DNA of 64,000 nucleotides from Tetrahymena elliotti 4EA (taxonomy: Eukaryota; Ciliophora; Oligohymenophorea; Hymenostomatida; Tetrahymenidae). Position 1 is the first letter of the stretch, and each line of letters opens with the position of its first letter. Position numbers and translations under genes: made by a program. The stretch spans positions 1,940,352 through 2,004,351 of the forward strand of contig JH720295.1 of assembly GCA_000231825.2 (NCBI GenBank), written 5' to 3'. The notes under the pieces are model-generated. The model did no database searches, was not told the DNA's origin, and saw only the letters and a list, made by a program, of their open reading frames with translations. Shown one piece after another: positions 13,801 to 24,506 of the stretch.

Positions 13801-15469
13801 TAATGAAAATAGACATCACACATAATATTGATTATTTATTATTAATAGATAATAATTCAAAATAAATTTAGAAGCACTGAAGTTTCTTAAATAAAATTAT
13901 TTGAAATAAGGAGTAGATATATGTTTTTAATATAATTAATATATGCTAACTTCTGATGAAACTATAACCTAAAATTCAATTGATGAAGGAGAAGAGGAAG
14001 AAGATGATTATAATGATGATGAAAATACCTAAACTGAAAATACTAATAAAATAGAAGAAAAAGAAATCCCAAGAAAAAAAAGTGAGAAATTTCAAGAAAA
14101 AGATAGGTTAGATAAATCTGGAAAGTATTAAACACTAAGAACACTTAAAACTGATAGAACTTGTTTATCTAATAATGATGAGATGGATTCATAAATAAAC
14201 CAAGATTTTTAAATTTTCAAACATTCAAATTTAATTTATGAAAATTAAGACCTCTTTAAATTGGCTTCTAAATCTTTTAGTTCATAAGTGAGGTTAAAGT
14301 CTTTTGAGGTATTTGAAAGTATTGATTAATTAAATCAAGAATCATAAAAGAATATTTTGAGTAAGTAAAAAAGTTAATAAGAATTAAATAAAGCTTTATT
14401 AAATAGAGATTCAGATGTTATGTTACCAAAAAAGTTGGAATAACCATAAGCTATTAATTAAAATAATAAAGAAGGATCATTCTTAAATACTTCAAATATT
14501 TTAGATAAACCAAAGCATGGCATTTTATAACCTGAATAACAAAAAAATTTAGTAAAAAAAGTTGGAAATAATTCGCAAATTAAACAAACATCTAATTTAG
14601 CTTATGAAGAACACTTTTAGATTTTGAATTAAGAAATCAACTAAATACAACAAACTAATAAATTAGAAAATAATAAAAAAGCTTCAACAAATATTCTACC
14701 ATCACATTCGAATAAAACCATATTTTAGAAGAGCTAAAAACATATAAGCAGCTCAAGTTCATAAGAAAAAGCCAATTCACTTGGCTAAACTTTATTAAAA
14801 ATATTAACTTTACTGTAATTGCATGGAAAAAATGTTTCTTCTGAATAGTTTAATTGTGGTAATTTTAACTATAATTAAGATGCTTCTAATTATAATTTGA
14901 GCTAAAATCTATCAATTTTAAACCATTCATTAAAAAAAATCAATAGATAAACTTTAAAAAAATTCAGCCCTTTAGAAAACTCATAAAAAAATCTTAAAAT
15001 CCAAACAGTAAATGATATAATCAATAAAGGATTGTCTAAGGATGATTAAACAGCTATGGGAGGGCTTTCTAAATATATGCTTCAAAGTTCATAGTTGCCA
15101 CTTCTTCTTTAATTAACTGGATTGAGCTATCAAAATATAGACACTTAATACCTAAATCCAATGGATAATTTTGATAGAATTTAATGTTTTAAAAAGTTTT
15201 ATCCTGAAAATAATTTTGACAAAGCCATTCATAAACTTAAAGTTTTACAACAATAATAAAAGAAATAGAAAAAATTCAAATTAGCTTCTAAAGAACGTCG
15301 CTAAAATATTGGACTCACTAAAATTTCAATATTTTAAACAAAAGATAATCTCATTAAAATTATTCCATAAGACTACAAAATTAATGAATATAAGCCAACA
15401 TATCTTTCTTATGGAATTAAATCTCAGTAAGGAATCATTTTTCCAATTAGTTATTCAAAAAAAAAATGA
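10852..15469 (+). CDS. CNBD potassium channel with CCHC zinc knuckle, copy 1
   Basis: Predicted six-transmembrane K+ channel of the cyclic-nucleotide-binding (EAG/CNG/HCN-like) class. Exons 10852-12370, 12419-12562, 12804-12975, 13025-13783 and 13849-15469 give 1404 residues. About 350 residues of Gln/Ser-rich cytosolic N-terminus precede S1 (VFFIYVFLYIYSLLVFF). The S3 region is FLTDFITLLFLG. The pore reads SITTMTTVGYGD near residue 550, the canonical K+ filter. A C-linker and CNBD follow (SIYFIQNGIIEIY, GDIFGDISFF, then RQASARS with the phosphate-cassette Arg). A zinc knuckle CYYCRDSNHIANQC lies at 13623-13664. The C-terminal 530 residues are acidic then Gln/Asn-rich and disordered, ending in a conserved block (KERRQNIGL ... 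KPTYLSYGIK). The S4 region lacks spaced arginines. The start MDQ is shared by all three copies. Confidence 0.9.
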
Positions 15470-15556
15470 GTTTAAGTTTTTTTTAAACTGTATTAAACCA
15501 TTTTTATAAAATTAATATTTTGAGTAAAATATCTTTTAAACTTTTGGTTTTTAAAG

Positions 15557-15885
15557 GAGGAAATTTAATTATTTTAAATAATGGATTTAATTGTTTATGT
15601 GACTATCAGATGAAAAATATTTAGAGTATGAAGAACCTCTTTATTATAAACAATTGTGATTCCATAATTAGGAGATAAACTAAATCAGTTGATATGTTCT
15701 TCTTGCAGTATGTTGATGAATAATATCAAACAGCAGGTGAGTTTTATGATGTATCATAGTGTCTAACCTATTGTCCCGTAGACTAATATGTAAATTCAAA
15801 CCTTAATAAATAATAAAAATAATTATAGCTCCTAATTATAAAGCTAATAAAAAAAGAATAATAAATAAAATACTTGTTTGTTTGA
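15557..15885 (+). pseudogene. Orphan Cys-rich open frame
   Basis: A TGA-free frame of about 109 codons begins after an acceptor-like AG at 15556 and ends with TGA at 15883. Its residues look protein-like, unlike the surrounding spacer: FNCLCDYQMKN, INNCDS, and QCLTYCPVDQYVNS. The CxC and CLTYCPxxQY patterns resemble the Cys-rich modules of ciliate surface or secreted proteins (inference). No matching upstream exon or convincing start was found, although an in-frame ATG exists at 15610. It is most likely a stranded exon or the remnant of a gene that lay between the two channel copies. Confidence 0.4.
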
Positions 15886-16152
15886 TAAGAAAGTTTATCT
15901 ATACTTGTTTAAATAATAAAATTATAAATTTTAAATACTAATTTGTATGATTAATCATTTAGCTAAATGTTTTAATTTTAAATTATATGTTTTATAAGAA
16001 GATTAAATTTCTAACCCAGCAACAAATATTAAAAATAGTATCAAAAAAAACTTTTGTTTCTTTAAGCTTAACAAAGAAAGAACAAAAAAATAAATAATAA
16101 TTTTTGTCAATTTTACTATTAATTTAATATCAAATAGATAAAAATAAGGAAA

Positions 16153-19100
16153 ATGGATTAAAAGTTTGAAGCAAAAAATAAATCAAAAAGCTAAAAACCT
16201 TCATTGTTTTTTAAATAGACTTCATATGAAGAAGAGAAGGAATCAAGCATCTTAAATGAGTCATAAGATATTTTAAACGATTCTTAATATGTTTTTGGGC
16301 TTAAGAATTTTTTACCACAAAAAATACATCAAGGTGATCAAGACATACAAATAAGTAGTTAATTAATAGGAAACAGCAGCTTTATAAATGAATCCCATAA
16401 TAACATCAAAACAAACTAACATCTTTTTAAAGTTCAGTAAGAAGATGCTATCAAAGCAGCTATATACAATAAAATAAGTCTTGCTCAAATAAATTCCAAA
16501 AGCCTATCAACAAACAATTAAATTTAAGAACAAGAAATCAGAGCAAGTATGTAGATGAATAACTTAACTAAATAAGAGATTGAAGAAGAAAACTAATCTA
16601 TATAAGAAAAATAATCCAAAAGAAATACTAAAAATGCTAAAAATTAAAGTAGTTTGGCTTAATCTAATTATTTCATTTCCAGAAATACGATAGCTAAAAG
16701 TGAATGTAAACATCAATCTTAAAAATTGGTCTCTGAAAGCCAAACTAACCTATAACGAGATAAACATATATTGATCTAAGATGATATATTCTATGAAAAA
16801 GATTTAAAGAAATTAGGTACAAAAGTTACTTTTGCTCTAAAAAGCTAATATTAACTTGAATAATCATACTTTAGTAAGTCGGTTTATAAGTAGAACTTAT
16901 AAAAAGCTGCTAATATTATTAAAAGATTATTTGGTTCTTCAATAAGTAGAGTTATGAGAATTAGAAATTACGTTAAAGATTTTATTACCCTTCTTAAGCT
17001 TAGACATTCAAATAGAAAACTAGGAGACTTAAGTTAATAAGAACTAAATTGTATTAATGATTTATCACATTTTTATAGCTTAAAAAAGTCATTTCAAAAG
17101 AGCTCAAAATTATTTAAGCTTCTATTTTTATTGTTAAAATTTACGAAACTTATCCCTACTTTTATGCCAAGTAATACAATCAGAGTTATTTGGGATATGA
17201 TTTAAGTTTTTTTCATTTATGTCTTTCTATACATTTACTCTATGCTAATATTTTTTGATGAAAATTACTTTGAGGCTTAAGTTATTTAGAAATTTAATTT
17301 TGTTTCTTTTATTCTGTTTTTAGTTGACATATTAGTTAATCTCAATACGGCATTTTATGAAAAAGACATTATAATCACCAAACGCACTCTAATAGCTAAA
17401 AAATATTTTTTATCATCAACATTTTTAACAGATTTTATAACTTTACTTTTTCTGGGCTCTAAAATCATTTTCAAATAAAAAATGATATCTTTTAACTTAA
17501 ATTTAAATTAGTTTGTATTTTTGCTAAGTATGCTTATTTTTTTAAAAGCCAATGGAATATATGACAAGAAGAAGCGATTTGATTATGTATTTACTCTCAC
17601 TGAAAATTAGAAGCTTGTATTTAAACTAATTAATTAATTGGCTAGTGTAATTACAGCTGCACATATTGGTAAAAATTTCATAATAAATTACAAACTCTAG
17701 ATTCTCATATATTACATAACCCCTTAATTTAAAATGAAAATTTAGTGTTTTAATCGTGTAATTAATTGAAAATAAAATTTTTTAAAAAAATGAGTGTTAA
17801 TTTAAGAGAATCAATAATATTTGCTGTTTAAATTTTTTTTCAAAAAGCTGCAATAGGTTGGTATTTTGTGGCAATTTAAGAAGAAAAGAGTAATAGCAAA
17901 AATTGGCTGGAAAATATTGGTATTCAAAATATTTCGATTCATGAGAAATATATTTATTCAATTTATTGGTCAATTACAACTATGACAACAGGTTTTCTTT
18001 TTTAATAGAGAATTATTTTTTAATAATTTAATAAAATAAAATTTTAATTTTATGATTTAAATTTTAGTTGGATATGGAGATATTTCTGCAACAAATTCTA
18101 CTGAAGCTCTTTATATAGCTATAACAATGATCTTATTTAGTTGCGTCTTTGCTTATTCTATCAATAATATTGGATTCATATTATAGGAAATTGAAAAATC
18201 TTCTAAGTAGCTTAATGATGATCTTTCTACCATTCAGAGGTATTTTTGAAATTTGAATGAATTTTAAAATCTAACTAACATATTTTATTTAAGATATTTA
18301 ATTAGGAAAAATGTGAGTATTTAATTAAAAAGCAGAGTAAGACATTATTTATCATTTTTAGCTTAAGAGTAAAAAGATAGAGATAAATTATAAGAAGATA
18401 AAATATTATGTGAACTTTCTAACAAGCTAAGAGATGAAATATCTCTTGAAATAAACACTAAAATATTGAATAATTATCATTTATTTAGCTTTAATTTCTC
18501 CAAATCTACTTTAAATAAATTAATATTCATTATGAAAGAAATTTTAGTAAACCCTAATGAAATAATTATCAGAGAAAACGAAAGTGATGATTCTTCAATC
18601 TATTTCATTTAAAGTGGCATTATCGAAATTTATTAACAATAAATCCAAAAGCATGGCTAAATTAATGTGATAAAAACTTTAAAAGATGGTTAGATCTTTG
18701 GAGATATTTCATTTTTTTCAGGTCTTCAAAGATAAGCTTCTGCAAGAAGTGTAAATTTATCAACTCTCTATAAAATAACGAGAGAAGAATTTATTGAAGT
18801 ACTGAAATAAAATAAAGAGGATTTTGAACACTTTAAAATGATGCAAGATGAGATCATATTCTAAAAAGAAAAATCTATTATTTATAATGCATGTTATTTT
18901 TGTAAAGAAAGCAGTCATATAGCTAACCAGTGTCCTAGAACACATAAATTAATGGATAAATAATTCGTAATCTTAAAAAGTAATTTTTCAATGTTTTAAG
19001 AAAGATCTTAGTATTAAATGATGAATTTAAGAAGAAAATAAAATGCGAAGTAAATTTTTATTGAACTTATTTATAGAATTTGATAAAAAATAATAAATAA

Positions 19101-20685
19101 TAGAGCTCAATTAAAAAGAAATTTAGAATAACTTAAGAACCTAAAGTAGAATTATTAGTAACAAGGGGGAGATAACTTTTTTATATTTGAAGAAAATTTA
19201 TTAAGCTCTGACGATAATACTATTACCCGAAATTCAAATGATGATGAGGAGGAAAATACTTAAAGCCTAAACACAGACTAATTAGAAGAAAAAGATTTCA
19301 GTAAAAAAAAAAGTACAAATTTTATGGAAAAAGAGAGAACAGAAAAAACAATAAATAATTTCACATAAAAAACTTTATAAACTGACAAAACTGTTTTCTC
19401 ATATAACGAGGAAATTGACTCATAATTAAACTAAGAATATTAAATCTAGGGATGCCACTCTAATTTGATTTATGAAAACTAAGATCAAAATAAAATTGTT
19501 TCTAAATCTTTTAACTCCTAACCCAGGATAAGATCTTTTGATGCTGCTTCTGAAAGCGTGGATTCTATCAATCAAGAATCAAACAAAGTGTTATATAGTA
19601 AAGATACTGAATAATCTAAAAAACCTGAATAATTAATTAATCATTCTAACAATAAAGATGGATCCTCATAAAATACATCTAAAATTTTAGATAAACAAAA
19701 ATTTATTAATTAATAAAATAATTATAATATTTTATCAGCTGAATAGCACAAAAATTAAGTTAAAAAAAAGGGCAACAATAATCTACAAGCAAGACGCTCT
19801 TCTTTTTAAATGTCTAATTTATCCTAAGAAGATAACAATAACCAAGATTGTAATTAATTTTAATAAAATTCTAAATTAGAGTGTAATAAAAAAGAAAGAA
19901 AACATAAATAATACTCATCTCATAAAAATTTGTTTGGAATGAGTTAAAAACAATTAAATTCAAGCTTTTAAGAAAAAATAAATCCTGTAGATTAGACTCT
20001 ATAAAGTATAGCAACTCTATTGTATTTATAAGGAAGAAATGTTTCGTCTTAATAAATTAACAGTGGAAACTATTATCATTAGGAAAATTCAAGTAATAAC
20101 CTTGGCTCTAACTAATACAAAGAATCTATGTTAAATCATTCTTTATAAAAAATAAACATCTAATCTTACAACAAAATTAACTTATAAGAGAATTCAGCAA
20201 AATTAATAAAAAATTAAACATCAAATGATTTGATAAACAAAGAATTATCAAGGGATGATTTAACAGTAATAAACAGAATCTCTAAAATACTTCAGTAGTC
20301 ATAAATTTAATTTCTTCTTTAACTAACAAATGGTAAGAGTTATCAAAATTTAGACTCTCAATTCAATAATCCTATGGATTATTTTGATAAAATTCAAAAC
20401 TTTAAAAAATTTTATCCAGAAAATAATTTTGATAAAGTCATTCATAAACTTAAAATAATTTAACAGCAATAAAAGAAATAAAAAAAATTTAAATTAGCTT
20501 CAAAAGAACGTCGTCATAATATTGGATTAACTAAACTTTCTATTTTCTAGTAGGGAAGTAATCATTTGATGAAAATTATCAATTAAAATTATAAAATAAA
20601 TAAAAATAAACCAACTTATCTTTCATATGGAATTAAATAATAGCAAGGAGTGCTTTTTCCAAATAATAATTTTCTAAATAATTGA
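16153..20685 (+). CDS. CNBD potassium channel with CCHC zinc knuckle, copy 2
   Basis: Tandem paralogue of the preceding channel with the same architecture. Exons 16153-17668, 17848-17991, 18068-18239, 18294-19049 and 19077-20685 join to 1398 residues. S1 is VFFIYVFLYIYSMLIFF and the pore is SITTMTTVGYGDISATNS. The CNBD contains IYFIQSGIIEIY and FGDISFFSGLQRQASARS. The zinc knuckle CYFCKESSHIANQC is at 18892-18933. The C-terminal tail ends in the shared block RHNIGLTKLSIF ... KPTYLSYGIK. Exons 2 and 3 have exactly the same lengths (144 and 172 nt) as in copies 1 and 3, while the N-terminus and tail vary. By eye this copy is closest to copy 1, suggesting that they are the more recent duplicate pair. 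Confidence 0.9.
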
Positions 20686-21351
20686 TATTATTTATTTTTG
20701 TATTATATATTGTTTCATTAAATGTTTAATAATTTTATTATACAAAATATCTACTTTTCAATCTTTTATTTATTATTAGCTATAATTGCAATATTGTCAA
20801 TAATTATTTTTTAATATTTTAAATAAAATTTTTTCAAATAATTCTTATTATCTTATAAATCCTGTATTTTTTAGATTCCTAAATATTTTTTTATTTCAAA
20901 AATACCTAAATTTTCATAATATTAATAAAAAAGAGATAATTAAAAAATTTTGAAAATTTTGTTTGAAAAATTTAATTCATATTAATTATTAATTAATTCA
21001 TCATATTCAATTTAAGATCTCGGCACTAATTAAAAAAAAAGAAATATTGATCTAAGATATAAAATATTTTACAAATCTAAATGACGTACTTCAATTTCTT
21101 TGGAGATAATGATATATTTTAATTTTTATATATTTAAAGTTTTTAAGCTCTAATTTAACTTCTTACTTAAATCTTCACATTAATTTGAGGTAAAATTATT
21201 AATTTTACTTTAAAATAATCAAATTTATCATCTTTGACTTTGAACAAGGTAATTAATCTTTATACTTCAAAATAATTCAAAATTTTTTAATTAAGAAATA
21301 TCTTTATTTATGAAATACTATTTTGAGTTAATTTTTTTTATTTTTTAAAAG
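20686..21351. other. Spacer with possible degenerate LRR exons
   Basis: AT-rich spacer. Two stretches ending at donor-like sites, at 21189 (SYLNLHINLR) and 21248 (QSNLSSLTLNK), resemble the C-terminal half of an LRR unit, but their phase does not fit the array downstream. They may be worn 5' units of that array; otherwise nothing is seen. Confidence 0.3.
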
Positions 21352-23957
21352 TATGAACAATATTGACCAAATGAGGGCATAAGAATTAGGATCTGGCTTA
21401 GCATAATGCATTAATATCTAAACTTTGATTCTTGACCTTAGGTAAAAATAGTGTTTTAAAATATCATTTAGGTATTTTTGAATTAATGAATAAATAAAGA
21501 ATTTAATTTATGATAACTGAATGACTGATGAATTTTGAGTTGTTTAATTTGATATTTGTCTAGCTTCCTAGTTCATCCATCCATCTATCCATCCATTCAT
21601 TTATTACTTTTTTTGTTTGCTCATTTCATTCTTTTTAATTTTCTTTATTCTATATTTATTTTTATAATTTTTTAAAGTGCAAATAATATTGGTAAAATGG
21701 GATCATAAGAATTAGGATCTGGCTTAGCATAATGCTCNNNNNNNNNNNNNNNNNNNNNNNNNNNNNNNNNNNNNNNNNNNNNNNNNNNNNNNNNNNNNNN
21801 NNNNNNNNNNNNNNNNNNNNNNNNNNNNNNNNNNNNNNNNNNNNNNNNNNNNNNNNNNNNNNNNNNNNNNNNNNNNNNNNNNNNNNNNNNNNNNNNNNNN
21901 NNNNNNNNNNNNNNNNNNNNNNNNNNNNNNNNNNNNNNNNNNNNNNNNNNNNNNNNNNNNNNNNNNNNNNNNNNNNNNNNNNNNNNNNNNNNNNNNNNNN
22001 NNNNNNNNNNNNNNNNNNNNNNNNNNNNNNNNNNNNNNNNNNNNNNNNNNNNNNNNNNNNNNNNNNNNNNNNNNNNNNNNNNNNNNNNNNNNNNNNNNNN
22101 NNNNNNNNNNNNNNNNNNNNNNNNNNNNNNNNNNNNNNNNNNNNNNNNNNNNNNNNNNNNNNNNNNNNNNNNNNNNNNNNNNNNNNNNNNNNNNNNNNNN
22201 NNNNNNNNNNNNNNNNNNNNNNNNNNNNNNNNNNNNNNNNNNNNNNNNNNNNNNNNNNNNNNNNNNNNNNNNNNNNNNNNNNNNNNNNNNNNNNNNNNNN
22301 NNNNNNNNNNNNNNNNNNNNNNNNNNNNNNNNNNNNNNNNNNNNNNNNNNNNNNNNNNNNNNNNNNNNNNNNNNNNNNNNNNNNNNNNNNNNNNNNNNNN
22401 NNNNNNNNNNNNNNNNNNNNNNNNNNNNNNNNNNNNNNNNNNNNNNNNNNNNNNNNNNNNNNNNNNNNNNNNNNNNNNNNNNNNNNNNNNNNNNNNNNNN
22501 NNNNNNNNNNNNNNNNNNNNNNNNNNNNNNNNNNNNNNNNNNNNNNNNNNNNNNNNNNNNNNNNNNNNNNNNNNNNNNNNNNNNNNNNNNNNNNNNNNNN
22601 NNNNNNNNNNNNNNNNNNNNNNNNNNNNNNNNNNNNNNNNNNNNNNNNNNNNNNNNNNNNNNNNNNNNNNNNNNNNNNNNNNNNNNNNNNGTAAAAATAG
22701 TGTTTCAATATTAATTTTACATTTTTAAAATGAATAAAAAAATAAATTAAAATTTTTATTTATGAGCTAGAAATTAGCTTATTTGGGTTAGCTTACTTAG
22801 TATTTATTTGGATTGCTTACTATTTCATTCATTAATTTTTATTTTTCTTTAATTCAGATTTTTCTTTTTTTCTCAATTTTTTATTTACTACTTTATTTAA
22901 TATTTATTTTTAAAAAATTTTTTTAAGTTTGAATAATATTGGTAAAATGAGTGTATAAGGATTAGGATTTGGCCTAGCATAATGCTATAATATCTAAACT
23001 TTGACTCTTGCTCTCAAGTAAAAAGAGTATTTCAATATCATTTTATATCATAATTGTATTTTTGAATGAATGAATCAATACATTAATTAATAAATAAAGA
23101 CTTTAATGTTTTTCTTTGCTTCCTCTCTCATTCATTGATTAATTTTTATTAATTATTTAAATATTTAATTCAAATTTTTATGTTTTCTCATTCTTTTTAA
23201 TATTTTTTTTATTATTTTTTAAAAGTGGGAATAATATTGGTGTTATTGGGTCATAAAAATTAGGATCTGAGTTAGCAAAATGCTCTAATCTCTAAATTTT
23301 GACTCTTAGCCTTATGTAAAAGCAGTGTTTCAATATTAATTAATCATTGTTTTATGAATGAATAAATAAAGACTTTAGTTTATGAGCAATTGAATGACTG
23401 ATTATTTGGGTTAGTTTATTTGATATTTTTTTGACTTCCTAGCTCATTCATTCATTAATTTTTAATTGTTCTTTCCAATTAATTCACATTTTTATAGTTC
23501 GTTTAAATATTTCTCTATTCAATATTTATTTTTTATGTTTTTTAAAAGAAAGAATAATATTAATGAAATGGGAATAAAAGGATTAGGATTTGGCTTAGCA
23601 CAATGCTTTAAATTCAAAACTTTGACTCTTCACCTATAGTAAAAATAGTGTTTTAATATTAATTATGCATTTTGAAAAATAAATAAAGAATTTGATTTAT
23701 GAGTAACTAACATAGACTCATTTTGGTTGGTTTATATTTATTTGGCTTACTTACTATTTCATTCATTAATTTTTCTTTTTTCTTTTCTGGTTTAATTCAA
23801 ATTTTTATGTTTTCTAATTCCTTATAATTTTCTTTATTCAAGATTTATTTTTATAATTATTTAAAGGTTTGAATGATATTGGCCAAATCGGTGTGTAAGA
23901 ATTAGGATCTAGCTTAGCATAATGCTCAAATCTCTTAAATTTGACTCTTCAACTCAA
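21352..23957 (+). CDS. Tandem single-LRR exon array (partial gene, gap inside)
   Basis: A ladder of near-identical exons, each encoding one 30-residue leucine-rich repeat of the ribonuclease-inhibitor type with consensus NNIGKMGSQELGSGLAQC then SNLQTLTLDL. Units are 21352-21441, 21678-(gap), 22928-23017, 23226-23315, 23549-23638 and 23868-23957. Complete units are 90 nt and start in phase 2, so any unit can be gained or lost without shifting frame. Introns of about 200-240 nt begin with a nearly constant GTAAAAATAGTGTTTCAATAT-like donor. Spacing of about 300-325 nt implies roughly three more units in the N gap. The last unit has an extra G after its acceptor AG, which would shift the frame. 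No start codon or terminal exon was identified, so this is either an incomplete gene or a pseudogene. LRRs generally mediate protein binding. Confidence 0.65.
21572..21604 (+). repeat. (CATC)n-like microsatellite
   Basis: A short imperfect run of CATC/CATT tetranucleotides inside the first LRR-array intron. Confidence 0.7.
21738..22690. other. Assembly gap (953 N)
   Basis: The run of N begins within the second LRR exon and ends exactly at an LRR-type intron donor. Any frame drawn through it is meaningless. From the repeat period it should hide about three LRR units if the gap length is right. Confidence 0.99.
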
Positions 23958-24506
23958 GTAAAAATAGTGTTTCAATATCAAATATGTATTTTTGAAATTA
24001 TCAGCCCATTTTCTAATATTTTTATTTTTGGGGGAGGGGTTGTTTGTAAACCCATTTCTCATAAATAAAGAATATTTTTTAATTGAATTTTTAAAAAATA
24101 ATTCATAATATTAAACAAACAGTCTGAATTTTTGAAAATTTACATTAATTTGCATATCAATCCATAATATTATGCAATAATTCATTTTAATTAAAGGGAA
24201 ATAAAAATATTAAAAGTAGTTTAAAATCATTTAAATTAAAATAATAATAAATAGATTAAAGCTTCACATGCAATAAATGAAGAATAACATGACAATTATT
24301 AAATAACTGTTTCATAATAGGAATTATTTTATCAAAATAAAATTATTTTATTATTTAAAATTCAATAAAATATCTGATATGAATAACAAAAAATTGAATA
24401 TTGTTAATATTAAATTTTTTAAGTTTGAACAATATTTTTTTAATATTTGTTAAATAAATATAATTTATTAGATAAGCATATACTTGAAATATTAATTAAA
24501 GTGAAG
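23958..24506. other. Spacer upstream of channel copy 3
   Basis: AT-rich spacer containing one G-rich run near 24030 (G5AG4), notable in this background. No gene is seen. Confidence 0.45.

Larger units (their letters stand above)
21352..23990 (+). repeat. About 300-325 bp tandem repeat (LRR exon plus intron)
   Basis: Both the 90-nt exons and the flanking introns are repeated: each intron starts with the GTAAAAATAGTGTTT motif and ends in a T-rich TTTTTTAAAAG acceptor, with shared middle segments (CATTCATTAATTTTTATT, AATAAATAAAGACTTTA). Conservation of intronic sequence indicates recent amplification of whole exon-intron units. Such homogeneity probably also explains the assembly gap. Confidence 0.8.

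Noticed and set aside
21662..22708. Long open frames on both strands across 21662-22708
   Set aside because: They consist almost entirely of N from the assembly gap.
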